A stretch of 28,142 nucleotides of DNA from NCBI GenBank assembly GCA_044866775.1, contig JBIOUG010000154.1:1-28142 (forward strand), read 5' to 3'. How positions within the stretch are numbered: the first letter of the stretch is position 1; the number at the start of each line of letters is the position of its first letter. Source of the DNA: DASUNQ01 sp044866775 (GTDB lineage: Bacteria; Acidobacteriota; Thermoanaerobaculia; Multivoradales; UBA5704). Both the position numbers and the translations under genes were made by a program. The notes under the pieces are model-generated. The model saw only the letters and a list, made by a program, of their open reading frames with translations. It did not search any database and was not told the origin of the DNA. Of the stretch, positions 6,550 to 14,801 are shown piece by piece.

Positions 6550-6578
6550 ATCCTACTCGCCGCCCACAGGCCGCGCAA
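6550..6578 (-). promoter_or_regulatory. Possible sigma70-type promoter for the SxtJ operon
   Basis: On the minus strand, TTGCGC (6573-6578) and TAGGAT (6550-6555) are separated by 17 nt, about 45 nt upstream of the ATG at 6507. The -10 matches consensus at 4 of 6 positions and the -35 is weak. Confidence 0.35.
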
Positions 6579-6609
6579 ACGCGACGCGAGCGTGCGCAAG
6601 CGTATTCGC

Positions 6610-6638
6610 TTGCATCGATGGGCCCGCAGGTTTACAAT
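6610..6638 (+). promoter_or_regulatory. Possible promoter for the secreted protein gene
   Basis: TTGCAT (6610-6615), a 17-nt spacer and TACAAT (6633-6638, 5 of 6 matches) make a reasonable sigma70-type promoter with a good -10 and a weak -35. If used, it gives a leader of about 265 nt before the gene at 6912. Confidence 0.45.
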
Positions 6639-6911
6639 CCGCCCGTAGTCCCAGGGTTTTAGAGGTCCGGTACGAAGGGTCGAGAGATCTTTGCGGTTGG
6701 CTGCGCCAGCACTCCGCATCTCGTCTGCCCCCGGCGGTATTTGCGAGCCGGGGGCACTTGCCTTGACGTTGTCGGTCGAAGGCCCCCCTCCGGTCCACAG
6801 ACGTTCACCGCGTTTCTGGGAGTCCGTCGCGCTGGTCGCGCAACGGAAAGCACTCCCAGAGATTAATCAGAACGGCGCGCGAGCTTTCGCGCCTAGGAGG
6901 TTCCGGCTTTG
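6639..6911 (+). promoter_or_regulatory. Long structured 5' leader
   Basis: This gene-free stretch contains two convincing stems. TGCCCCCGGC (6726-6735) pairs with GCCGGGGGCA (6747-6756) around an 11-nt loop. TCTGGGAGT (6815-6823) pairs with ACTCCCAGA (6852-6860). A third, imperfect palindrome, GGCGCG...CGCGCC (6874-6893), resembles the intragenic elements at 3106 and 4848 and ends just before the AGGAGG ribosome binding site (6895-6900). I do not recognise a known riboswitch consensus. It may be a new regulatory leader, or simply a gap colonised by palindromes. Confidence 0.45.
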
Positions 6912-8234
6912 ATGAGACGACCGCTGCTCCTCGCCTTGCTCACCTCCCTTCTCATCGCTCCGGCGCTCCAAGCCGGCACGGTCTACGTCCCGATCACCAA
7001 GGACGAGATCCAGGGCAAGCTCTACCGGACCAAGATCTGGGTCACCAACACCAGCAACGTCGCCCGCCGCTTCAGCACCCTCTTCCTCGCCGCCGACAGC
7101 GACGGCACCAAGCGCGACAACGCGACGCCGACGAGCCTCACCGTGCCCGCCGGCGGCACGCTCCTGCTGACCAACCTCGGGCCGGCCGGCAAGGCCGGGC
7201 TCGTCGAGGTGAGCGGCGCGCCGCAGCTCGTCGTCACCGCGCGGCTCGACGCGACGACGCTCGCCGGGCCGGCGGCCGCGAGCGCCCATCTGCCGGTCGT
7301 CTCCTCCGACAACCTGATCGCCGGCGACGAGGTCGTCTACCTGCAGGGGCTGGCGCGCGTCCAGTCCGGCGTGCTGAGCAGCATCGGTATCGTCAACCTG
7401 GCGGCGCAGAGCAGCCAGTGCACCATCCAGGCCTTCCGCTCGAACGGCACGCAGATCGGCGCCAACGCGATCGTCACCGTCCAGCCGCTCGCCCTGCGCG
7501 AGTTCACCGACGCCTACGCGATCCTGCAGGAGACGCAGATCGCCGACTCCTACTTCGCCGTCTCGTGCCCGGAGGACTTCACGGCCTACGCGACGGTGCT
7601 CGACCCGACGAGCACGCAGACCGTCTTCGTGACGCCGTCCTTCTCGCTCGCCTCGACGCTGGTGCCGCCGGGAGGGACGCCCGGCCCGCCGGGGACGGTG
7701 CAGTTCAGCGTGCCCGGCGTCTTCCTCGACGCCAAGCCGGGCGACTCGGCGAAGAGCTTCGACCTGCCGGCCAACCCGACGACGCGCTACAAGAAGGCGG
7801 TGGTCGAGTTCGACCTCCGCTCGGGGCCGATGACGCTCGGGCCGCGCAACTTCTACGGCGTGACCGCCTTCCGGCGCAACGACAAGACGCTCTTCTTCGG
7901 GCTCATCGTCCGCGACGACCGCGACAAGACGATCCTCGACATGGGCGTCGACGACGACGTCGTGCTGGGCAGCAACGGCGGCCCCTGGAAGGCCAACACG
8001 AACTACTACGTGATCTTCGACTACGACACCGAGACCGAGGATCTGCTCTTCAAGCTGTTCCGCGCCGGCGTCCTGGTCGAGCAGCTCACGGGGCACATCA
8101 ACCACACCGATCTGATCGCCAATGACCGCAAGCTGCGGGTGGACTTCGGGCAGAGCGGCATCGCCGACGGCGCCTATTTTCCGCCCCACGGCTGGAAGTA
8201 CTCGAACTTGAGCGTGCGGCTCGAGCCGTTTTAG
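6912..8234 (+). CDS. Secreted protein of unknown function, two-part beta-rich architecture
   Basis: The protein of about 440 residues has a clear Sec signal peptide (MRRPLLLALLTSLLIAPALQA, cleavage after about residue 21). The mature N-terminal half (to about 255) is beta-rich and low in Cys. A short Pro/Gly linker (PPGGTPGPPG) follows. The C-terminal half contains YKKAVVEFDLRSG and a final FPPHGWKYSNLSVRLEPF, which looks like a jelly-roll or concanavalin-like domain. No catalytic motif stands out. AGGAGG at 6895-6900 lies 8 nt before a TTG (6909) and 11 nt before the ATG (6912); I chose the ATG. I cannot name a family. An extracellular or periplasmic structural or binding role is the most that can be inferred. 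Confidence 0.75.
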   Translation: MRRPLLLALLTSLLIAPALQAGTVYVPITKDEIQGKLYRTKIWVTNTSNVARRFSTLFLAADSDGTKRDNATPTSLTVPAGGTLLLTNLGPAGKAGLVEVSGAPQLVVTARLDATTLAGPAAASAHLPVVSSDNLIAGDEVVYLQGLARVQSGVLSSIGIVNLAAQSSQCTIQAFRSNGTQIGANAIVTVQPLALREFTDAYAILQETQIADSYFAVSCPEDFTAYATVLDPTSTQTVFVTPSFSLASTLVPPGGTPGPPGTVQFSVPGVFLDAKPGDSAKSFDLPANPTTRYKKAVVEFDLRSGPMTLGPRNFYGVTAFRRNDKTLFFGLIVRDDRDKTILDMGVDDDVVLGSNGGPWKANTNYYVIFDYDTETEDLLFKLFRAGVLVEQLTGHINHTDLIANDRKLRVDFGQSGIADGAYFPPHGWKYSNLSVRLEPF

Positions 8235-8330
8235 GGAGGGGACCGTTGGTTCGCGGCGGGCGTTGAAGGGGAGGGAAGGTCGGAGCGAGTGTCGTCTTTA
8301 CGGCGTTGATCCGATCTCCCTCACCCCTGG

Positions 8331-8354
8331 CCCCTCTCCCACATGGGAGAGGGG
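8331..8354. repeat. Interspersed palindrome CCCCTCTCCC-ACAT-GGGAGAGGGG
   Basis: A perfect 10-bp-arm inverted repeat with a 4-nt loop lies 3' of the secreted protein gene. A second copy with the loop in reverse complement (ATGT) is cut off by the window end (28125-28142). CTCTCCC...GGGAGAG elements of this kind are widespread in GC-rich bacterial intergenic regions. Confidence 0.8.
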
Positions 8355-8377
8355 GACGTAGGCACGGAGTTTAGGCT

Positions 8378-8430
8378 GCGCCGCTCGGGCGGCGCTTGCG
8401 GCCGGCTTCCTCGCGAGGGGAGCCGGCCGC
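8378..8430. terminator. Twin hairpins between convergent genes
   Basis: GCGCCGC-TCGG-GCGGCGC (8378-8395) is followed by GCGGCCGGCT (8398-8407) paired with AGCCGGCCGC (8421-8430), whose loop contains the palindrome CCTCGCGAGG. The plus strand then reads TTCTCTC. The position between two convergent stop codons (8234 and 8436) fits a bidirectional terminator, but there is no proper U-tract. Confidence 0.55.
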
Positions 8431-8435
8431 TTCTC

Positions 8436-9914
8436 TCAGCGCACGAAGACCATGCTGGCGGCGAGGGCGAAGGCGAGGAGGGCCTGGGGGGCGGCGACGG
8501 CGAGCAGGGGAACGGGGCGGAGCGCGCCGCGGCGCTCGAGGGCCGCCGCGGCGGAGAGACAGGCGAAGGGCATGACGAGGAGCCAGATCCTCCCCACCTC
8601 GCCGCGGACCGTCCCCGAGAGCCAGAGCAGGGCGAGCATTCCCCACAAGGCGGCGAGCGGCGCCGCCAGGGCGCGGGAGGGGCGGGCGAGGACCGCCGCG
8701 AGCGCGAGGAGCGCCACCGGCGGGCCGAGCAGCAGCGCGAAGTCGTACGGATTCCAGAGGAGCCAGGTGAGGTAGCCGCGGCCCGCCACGGCGATGCCGC
8801 GGTGTGCGGCCATGGCGGCGGTGAAGGCGGCCCACGGGTCGTAGCCGGCGAATGCGGCGAGGGCGAGCCAGGGCAGCACGAAGCCGGCGGCGAGCCAGAG
8901 GACGGCGCGCCAGCGCCAGGGCGCCGTGTCGTCGCGGGCTGGCTTGGAGCTGGTCTCGCTCGCCGCAGTGGCGACTGTTTCGCCGTCCGGCCCGGCGCTG
9001 CTCTCGCCGGCCGTGCCTTGGTTGGGCGGGGTGGCGGCCCGGGCGCCGCCGGCGAGCGCCACCGCCGTGACGAGCGGGATCGCCACCAGGTAACCGTAGC
9101 TGGTGAAGCAGGCGGCGGCGAGGCTGAGGCCTGCGACCGCCCAGCGACCGCGCCCCTCGCCGGCGGCGAGCCAGGCCGCGAAGACGAGGAGCAGCGGCAG
9201 CGCCTGATCGAGGGATGGCGTGAAGAGGCTGCGCGCGGGCACCAACAGCCAGAGCGTGGCCGCGGCGAGCGCGGCCGCGCGCGACAGCCCGAGAGCGCGC
9301 GCGAGCGCGTGCAGCGGCAGCGCCGCGGCGGCCGAGAGCGCCGGCAGCAGCAGCGCGAGGAGGACTGCGGTCCAGGGGCTCGGGAGAACCTCAGGCGCCG
9401 GCCGACCGCGGTCGCGCGCGCGCTGCCGCTCACGGTCGAGGGCCTCGCGTGCCGCGGCGAGCAGCCCCGCCCTTCCCTTGCCGGGAAATGTCTTCTCGAG
9501 CCGGCGCCCCGCCGCAGCCGCGGCGCGCACGGCGAGCAGCGCCCCCGGCGGATGGGTGCGGGCGTGCTGGTTGAGGTGCCGGGTCGCGGCCGGGTAGTCG
9601 GCGAGCAGCGCGGCGGTGGGCGGCGCGAGCGACGCGTCGTACAGATACCCGAAGGTGTGGCGCGACGCCAGGGAGCCGGCGACCCGCGCGAAGCCGCCCG
9701 GCTGCGCCCGAACGAGACTGAAGGTGAAGAGGACGCCGAGGAAGACCACGCCGCCGAGCGTGCCGCGCGGCGGCTCGCGCCGGCCGGCGAGAACCGCGAG
9801 ACCGACCAGCAGCGCGGCGGCGACCGCCGCGATCCACCACCCGGCGAGCCCGGGGGGACGGTAGGCCCACTCCCATTCCGCCGGGCCGTTGGCGAAGGGG
9901 AGCTGGAGGAGCAC
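8436..9914 (-). CDS. Polytopic membrane protein, possible GT-C-like glycosyltransferase
   Basis: The 492-residue protein consists of many hydrophobic Ala/Leu-rich segments (about 10) with a larger hydrophilic loop after the first ones. The loop contains HARTHPPGALL (117-127), a His/Pro motif seen in some multi-spanning proteins with GT-C-like topology. No DxD or other certain catalytic motif is visible, so the assignment is tentative. The only usual start codon in frame is GTG at 9914, which cuts into the first hydrophobic helix. The open frame continues to 10037 and reads SLIWIAALATLALAAAV just upstream, so a CTG at 9959 may be the true start, giving a complete first membrane helix. No Shine-Dalgarno supports either. 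The gene is single, convergent with the secreted protein gene. Confidence 0.65.
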   Translation of the reverse strand: MLLQLPFANGPAEWEWAYRPPGLAGWWIAAVAAALLVGLAVLAGRREPPRGTLGGVVFLGVLFTFSLVRAQPGGFARVAGSLASRHTFGYLYDASLAPPTAALLADYPAATRHLNQHARTHPPGALLAVRAAAAAGRRLEKTFPGKGRAGLLAAAREALDRERQRARDRGRPAPEVLPSPWTAVLLALLLPALSAAAALPLHALARALGLSRAAALAAATLWLLVPARSLFTPSLDQALPLLLVFAAWLAAGEGRGRWAVAGLSLAAACFTSYGYLVAIPLVTAVALAGGARAATPPNQGTAGESSAGPDGETVATAASETSSKPARDDTAPWRWRAVLWLAAGFVLPWLALAAFAGYDPWAAFTAAMAAHRGIAVAGRGYLTWLLWNPYDFALLLGPPVALLALAAVLARPSRALAAPLAALWGMLALLWLSGTVRGEVGRIWLLVMPFACLSAAAALERRGALRPVPLLAVAAPQALLAFALAASMVFVR

Positions 9915-10048
9915 GGCGGCGGCGAGCGCCAGGGTGGCGAGCGCCGCGATCCAGATCAGTGAAGAAAAAGATTTCAGATAAGGAATGGCCGGCGTGCTCC
10001 GGCCCGTCCGGCGCGCGTGCGGGCGGCGGAGAGCTTACACTCCCCGCT

Positions 10049-10070
10049 GTCATCCCGAGCTCGGGATGAC
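10049..10070. repeat. Perfect 22-bp palindrome before the P1 peptidase gene
   Basis: GTCATCCCGAG is followed directly by its reverse complement CTCGGGATGAC, giving a 22-bp perfect dyad without a loop. It ends 3 nt before the ATG at 10074, so it covers the normal ribosome binding position. It may be an operator for a dimeric repressor or an interspersed palindrome. Confidence 0.85.
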
Positions 10071-10073
10071 TTG

Positions 10074-11075
10074 ATGCGGACCGCAATGCCCCGACCCCCC
10101 TTACCCGAAGTTTCTTCTTCTCTCGGCATCCCACCCTTCCGCATCGGCCACGGCTCCGACCGCTCCGGCATGACCGGCGTCACGGTCATCCTCTGCCCGG
10201 AAGGCGTGCTCGCCGCGGCCGAGGTCCGCGGCTCGGCGACCGGCACGCGGCAGTTCGACTCGCTGGTCTCCGCCCAGCACGTGGCGAGCAAGGCGCACGC
10301 GGTGGTGCTCGCCGGCGGCAGCGGCTTCGGCCTGGCGGCGGCCGACCCGGTGACCGAGTGGCTGGCGGCGCGCGGCCACGGCTTCCAGACCGGCCTGGTG
10401 CCGGTGCCTCTGGTGCCGACGGCGATCCTCTTCGACCTCGGGTTCGGCGAGCGCGGCGCCCGGCCGACGCCGCCGCTGGTCCTCGCCGCGCTGGCGGAGG
10501 CCGCCGACGGACCGATCGCCGTCGGCAGCGTCGGCGCCGGGACCGGCGCCACGGTCGGCAAGGCGCTGGGGCCGGCGCAGGGCATGAAGGGCGGTCTCGG
10601 CTTCGCCAGCCTCGCGGTGCCCGGCGGCGTGACGGTGGCTGCGGCCGTCACGGTCAACGCCTTCGGCGACGTGCGCGACCTCGCCGGGCGGACGGTGGCC
10701 GGCTGCCGGATGGCGCCCGACGGGCTCGAGCTCGCCGGCGCCGAGCGGGTGCTCGCGGCGCTGCCGCCGGATGCGCCGCACCCCTGGCAAGGGAACACCA
10801 CGCTGGCGGTCGTCATGACGGATGCCGTGTTGAGCAAGGCCGCGGCGCTCAAGGTCTGCCAGATGGCCTTCGGCGGCCTCTACCGCACGCTGGCGCCGGC
10901 CCTCTCCCTCTACGACGGCGACCTGATCGTGACCCTCTCCAGCGCGACGCGGCCGGCGCACATCAACCAGGTCGGGGTGCTCGCCGAGCGCGCGGTCGCC
11001 GAGGCGATCCTCGTCGCGGTGCGCGCGGCCGACGGGTTCGGGCTGCTGCCGGCGGCGCGCGACCTGCCGCGCTAG
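10074..11075 (+). CDS. P1-family peptidase (DmpA/NylC-like N-terminal nucleophile hydrolase)
   Basis: The 333-residue protein belongs to peptidase family S58/P1: L-aminopeptidase D-Ala-esterase DmpA and 6-aminohexanoate-oligomer hydrolase NylC. These are made as an inactive chain that cleaves itself to free an N-terminal Ser or Thr nucleophile. The likely scissile bond here is N241-T242 in WQGNTTLAVV, giving alpha and beta chains of about 241 and 92 residues. Supporting features are the Gly-rich block GGSGFGLAAADPV, GSVGAGTGATVGK, and TVNAFGDV. The substrate is probably short peptides or beta-peptides. The start is either ATG 10074 or ATG 10086, both lacking a clear Shine-Dalgarno. The 3' end overlaps the convergent methyltransferase by 4 nt. 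Confidence 0.88.
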   Translation: MRTAMPRPPLPEVSSSLGIPPFRIGHGSDRSGMTGVTVILCPEGVLAAAEVRGSATGTRQFDSLVSAQHVASKAHAVVLAGGSGFGLAAADPVTEWLAARGHGFQTGLVPVPLVPTAILFDLGFGERGARPTPPLVLAALAEAADGPIAVGSVGAGTGATVGKALGPAQGMKGGLGFASLAVPGGVTVAAAVTVNAFGDVRDLAGRTVAGCRMAPDGLELAGAERVLAALPPDAPHPWQGNTTLAVVMTDAVLSKAAALKVCQMAFGGLYRTLAPALSLYDGDLIVTLSSATRPAHINQVGVLAERAVAEAILVAVRAADGFGLLPAARDLPR

Positions 11076-11758
11076 CCCCCGCGCACCACCAGCGAGAACC
11101 GAAACGGGATCCGGCGCCGCAGCTCCTCGACGGGCAGGCCGCGCGCCAGCTCCGCGACCTCCGGCAGCGACCAGGCGCGTGCGATCGACACCCTGCCGTC
11201 GTGACGGGTGACGTGCCCGACGCCCAGGAGCGGCAGCAGGAGGCGCACCGCCCAGAGCGCGACGCGGCTGCGGCGCAGGTCGACGACCGCCGCCCCGCGC
11301 CGCGCGACGCGCCGCATCTCGGCCAAGATGCGGCGGTTGTCGGCGGCGCCGAAGTGGTGGAGGAAGAGGGTCGAAAACGACCACTCGAAGGCGCCGTCGC
11401 GGAACGGCAGCGCGGTCGCCTCGCCGGCGACCCGGAGCTGCTGCACGCCGGCCCGCCGGCCGGTGAGGAGATGACCGAGCTGGCGGTCGAGGCCGACGAC
11501 GCCGAGCGCCGTGCCGCGGCGAGCCGCCGCGCGCGCCAGCGCCGCGGCCACCCGGCCGCTGCCGGTGCCGAGGTCCAAGACGCGGTACGGCCGCGGCGAG
11601 CGATCGAGGCGCGGCAGGAGCGTGCAGAGGAGTGGGAGGGCGCCGGCGAACGCGCTGTTCACCCGGTCGAGCTCGCGTAGCGCGCGCGCCCGCTCGGCGG
11701 CGTCGAGTGACGGCTCGTCCAGCAGCTCCGGCTCCGCCTCGATCGCCAGCCTGCGCAC
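11072..11758 (-). CDS. Class I SAM-dependent methyltransferase
   Basis: The 228-residue Rossmann-fold methyltransferase has motif I as VLDLGTGSGRVAAAL (SAM binding), the acidic motif II region GVVGLDRQLG, motif III EATALPFRDGAFEWSFS, and an FLHHF segment after it. The LPLL...PRLDRSPRPYRVLDLG layout resembles small methyltransferases that act on quinone, polyketide or lipid substrates; the substrate cannot be told. It is divergent from the GGDEF gene (77 nt gap) and its stop overlaps that of the P1 peptidase on the opposite strand. The start codon at 11758 is a GTG. Confidence 0.85.
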   Translation of the reverse strand: MRRLAIEAEPELLDEPSLDAAERARALRELDRVNSAFAGALPLLCTLLPRLDRSPRPYRVLDLGTGSGRVAAALARAAARRGTALGVVGLDRQLGHLLTGRRAGVQQLRVAGEATALPFRDGAFEWSFSTLFLHHFGAADNRRILAEMRRVARRGAAVVDLRRSRVALWAVRLLLPLLGVGHVTRHDGRVSIARAWSLPEVAELARGLPVEELRRRIPFRFSLVVRGG

Positions 11759-11835
11759 TCGTGCCCTCCTGGAAGTGGAACGCCGCGGAGACTAGCAGCG
11801 GGGCCGCGAGAGCGCGTAGCATTCCGGCGGCTTTC

Positions 11836-13557
11836 ATGCGCCGCGCCCCCGTCTCCCGGGACCTCTGGGCCTCCCTGCCGCCCATCGGCGGGGCCGTGGT
11901 CGCGCTCGCCCTCTGCTGGCTCTGGCCGGCGCTCGCCGGCCGTCCGGCTCCCGTGCTGCCCTGGGCGCTCCTGCCGCTGCTCCTCGCGGCGGCCGTGCCC
12001 GCCTGTCACCGTCCCTTCGGCGTCGCCACCCTCGGCCTCGGCGCGGCGGCGCTCGCTCCGGCGCTCGCCGTCGCCGGTCCGCCCGCGGCGGCGCTGCTGG
12101 CCATCGGCGCCGTGCTCGCGGCCGAGCTGGCGCTGCGTCTGGTGCGGCGGCGCGGCAGCGTGCCGCTCCCCGAGCGGCGCGGGCTGCGGCGCGGCCTCGA
12201 AGCGGCGGGGCGCGCCGGGCTCGCGGCGCTCGCGGCCGGCGGCGCCTGGGAGATCGCCAGCGGGCCGCACCTCGCCGCGCGCACCGCCGCCGCCGCCCTC
12301 GCCTACGGTCTCGCCTGGCTGGGGCTGGACGTCGCCGAGCGCAAGCTGCGCCGCCCCGAGCAGGAGCTGCGGCCGGCGGCGCTCCTCGCGCCGCCCCTGC
12401 CCGACGTCGCCGCCTGGGCGGCCGGCGGCGCCGTCGTCGCGGTGGCGCGGGTCCCGGCGGCGGGGTGGTGGCCGGCCGGAGTCCTGCTCGGGGTGCTCGC
12501 TCTCCTGGCGCTCGAAGCGGCGCGCAACGGCGTCCTGCTCGACAAGGCGCGGCGGCGCAATCACGACCTCGAGCGGCTGCGCCGGGCGGGCCGGCGGATG
12601 ATCTCGCCGGCGCGCGAGATGGCGGCGGTCGCGGCGCGGGTGCACGTCGAGTGCGGGCGCGTCGTCCCCTTCCACTGGTTCCAGTTCGAGGCCCTCGCCC
12701 TGGGGCACGAGCTGCGGAGCTGGTGGGCGGGCCCCGACCGCTCGCTCCACGAAGGGGTGCCCGAGCCCGAGCCGCACCCGCCGGCGCTCCCCGGCCTGCA
12801 CCGGCGCACGGCCTGGCAGGTGGTGGAGCGCTCGCTGCGCTCGGACGGCCGCCTGCTCGCCCGCCTGCGCCTGTGGTGCGACCCGCGGCGGGTCGACGCC
12901 GAGACGCTGGTCCTCCTCGACCGGCTGCTGCCGCAGATGACCGCCTCGGTCGAGCACTGCCTGCTCGGGCGCGAGGCGCGCGAGGACCCGTTGACCGGCC
13001 TGGCGTTGCGGCGGGTCCTCGAGCGCCGCCTGAACGAAGCGCACGCCCGCTGCTGCGAGGACGGCGGCGCGATGGCGGTCGTGCTCTGCGACCTCGACCA
13101 CTTCAAGCGCCTCAACGACGCCCACGGACACGCGGCGGGCGACGCGGCGCTGGTGGCGGTGGCGGAGGTGCTCGAGGCAGTGCGGCGGACGGACGACCTC
13201 TGCTGCCGCTACGGCGGTGAGGAGTTCGTGCTGCTCCTCGAGCGCACCGACGGCGAGGCGGCGCTGGCGATCGCCGAGCGGCTGCGGCGGAGCGTCGAGG
13301 CGCTGGACTTCCGGGTCGGCGAGGAGCGGGTGCCGCTCGCCCTCTCGGCCGGCGTCGCCTGCTTCCCCGAGCTCTGGGTGCGCACCGCCGCCGAGCTGCT
13401 GCTCTTCGCCGACGAGGCGCTCTACGAGGCCAAGCGCGAGGGACGCAACCGCTGCTTCCTCGACCTCGGCCAGGGGCGGTACCTCGATGGGGCCGGGAAC
13501 GTCCACGTGGCCGAGGACGCCCCGCCGCTCCAGGAGGCGCCGCGGATCTTCGCCTGA
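11836..13557 (+). CDS. Membrane-bound diguanylate cyclase (GGDEF domain)
   Basis: The 573-residue protein makes c-di-GMP from two GTP. The N-terminal half is hydrophobic with several predicted membrane helices (about residues 10-240), with no sensor family I recognise. A linker with a possible GAF-like fold follows (about 255-370). The C-terminal GGDEF domain starts at DPLTGLALRRVLERRL and contains CDLDHFKRLNDAHGHAAGD and the active-site motif GGEEF at 460-464. The inhibitory I-site RxxD (RTDD, 451-454) is present five residues before GGEEF, so product inhibition is expected. A 30-residue tail after the domain (LDGAGNVHVAEDAPP) is unusual but short. The start is ATG 11836 (MRRAPVSRDLW), divergent from the methyltransferase. 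Confidence 0.92.
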   Translation: MRRAPVSRDLWASLPPIGGAVVALALCWLWPALAGRPAPVLPWALLPLLLAAAVPACHRPFGVATLGLGAAALAPALAVAGPPAAALLAIGAVLAAELALRLVRRRGSVPLPERRGLRRGLEAAGRAGLAALAAGGAWEIASGPHLAARTAAAALAYGLAWLGLDVAERKLRRPEQELRPAALLAPPLPDVAAWAAGGAVVAVARVPAAGWWPAGVLLGVLALLALEAARNGVLLDKARRRNHDLERLRRAGRRMISPAREMAAVAARVHVECGRVVPFHWFQFEALALGHELRSWWAGPDRSLHEGVPEPEPHPPALPGLHRRTAWQVVERSLRSDGRLLARLRLWCDPRRVDAETLVLLDRLLPQMTASVEHCLLGREAREDPLTGLALRRVLERRLNEAHARCCEDGGAMAVVLCDLDHFKRLNDAHGHAAGDAALVAVAEVLEAVRRTDDLCCRYGGEEFVLLLERTDGEAALAIAERLRRSVEALDFRVGEERVPLALSAGVACFPELWVRTAAELLLFADEALYEAKREGRNRCFLDLGQGRYLDGAGNVHVAEDAPPLQEAPRIFA

Positions 13558-13591
13558 GACACCTGCGAAAACGCCCGCCGGCCGGAGGACC

Positions 13592-14617
13592 TCAGAGGAT
13601 GGGCAGCACGCCCCCGCTGGCCCACTCGGGTGCCGGCTCGGAGGCTGCCGCCGCCGGCGGCTCCGCAAACAAGAGATCGGGTGGGGCGGGGTTCCGCTGC
13701 CAGGCTTCGTACTCGGCGCGATTGCTCGCCACGGCGGGGACGAGCCAGGACGGCGCGCCGTCGGCCGCGAGGACCTCGGCGACGTCGAACGGCAGGAAGT
13801 AGGCGTCCTCGGCGGTCGCAAGGAGGCCGCGGGCGGCGGCGGTGGCGGCGAGCGCGCGGTACGTCGGCGCGAGGTGGCTCATGAGCGCGCGCCAGCTCTC
13901 GCGGCAGCGGCCACGCAGCGGGTGGGAAGGGGGCAGCGGCTCGCGCGCGTGAGCGGCACGGGCCGCCTCGGCGAGCTCCGGCAGCTCTTTCCAGGTAGGG
14001 ACCATGAGGTCCGGCACTCCGAATCGAGTCAGGTCCATCCGACGGCCCGCGAGCAGACGCCGGACCGCCGGGGTGACGACCGGCGGCACGGTCTCGCCGC
14101 GCGCCCGCGCCGCGCGACGATCGAGGGTGGCGACGAGGTCGGCGAGGAGCGCGTCGTGCACGCGCGGCAGCAGGCGCGAGAGCTCGCCGCGGAACGTATC
14201 CCAGAGGCGCCAGGGCTTCCCTACCTGCTCTTCGAGTCGCCGCGCCACCCTCGCGCGCCCGCTCAGCGGCTGTGCGGCGAACCGCAGCCGGAGGCGGTGA
14301 AACCCCACCGCCGCCCGCAGCGCGCGCGCCTCGGCCGGCAGCGCGCCGGCGCCGGCCGGGTCGAGCAGCGCCGCCGCGACCTCCGGGCCGCCCGGCGCTC
14401 CGGCCAGCAGCGCCTGCAGCTTCGCGGCGTCGAGGTAGGGGCGCAGCCGCACCACTCGCACCGGCGCCGCTTCCGGGAGCGGCAACCCGAGCTGATAGAG
14501 CGCGTACCGCAGCCCCGAGCCGAGCGCGTGGCGCAGCAGCGTGACCCCGAGGTGCGAGAGGGGCGGCAGCGGGCCGGGGAAGAGGAGGGCGTGGCTCGCC
14601 AGGAGCTGGTCCGGCAC
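13592..14617 (-). CDS. Protein resembling the central region of PEP-utilising enzymes, without catalytic domains
   Basis: The 341-residue product looks like the helical segment that lies between the ATP-grasp and the phosphohistidine domain in PEP synthase, PPDK and rifampicin phosphotransferase-like proteins. The most similar block is RESWRALMSHLAPTYRALA...ATAEDAYFLPFDVAEVL...NRAEYEAW...PAPPDLL (about 230-320). No ATP-binding domain and no swivelling-His motif occur before or after it, and no flanking open frame restores them. Either this is a remnant or a stand-alone family. The start is GTG 14617, with weak upstream signals. The assignment rests on remembered similarity and is moderate. 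Confidence 0.5.
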   Translation of the reverse strand: MPDQLLASHALLFPGPLPPLSHLGVTLLRHALGSGLRYALYQLGLPLPEAAPVRVVRLRPYLDAAKLQALLAGAPGGPEVAAALLDPAGAGALPAEARALRAAVGFHRLRLRFAAQPLSGRARVARRLEEQVGKPWRLWDTFRGELSRLLPRVHDALLADLVATLDRRAARARGETVPPVVTPAVRRLLAGRRMDLTRFGVPDLMVPTWKELPELAEAARAAHAREPLPPSHPLRGRCRESWRALMSHLAPTYRALAATAAARGLLATAEDAYFLPFDVAEVLAADGAPSWLVPAVASNRAEYEAWQRNPAPPDLLFAEPPAAAASEPAPEWASGGVLPIL

Positions 14618-14801
14618 GGCGGCAGAGCGTACAGGAGCGGGCCGGGGCCGGTTCGCCGCCGCCGGCGCGTTGACGCACCCCCCGGGCGCTGTGATATGAG
14701 CGCGGACGAACGTCTATCGCAGCTTTTTTCCGCAACGGCAGAGGTCGCTGGCCGCCCATGTCGGGCACCCCTCGGGCCGCTGCTCTCTTCGTGGAGGATC
14801 T

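Noticed and set aside
6639..6911. c-di-GMP, cobalamin or other known riboswitch
   Set aside because: None of the conserved motifs I know for these classes is visible. Only generic stems are supported.
14670..14698. Promoter for the TonB receptor (TTGACG ... GATATG)
   Set aside because: The -35 is fair, but no -10 within the normal spacing matches consensus well enough to support it.
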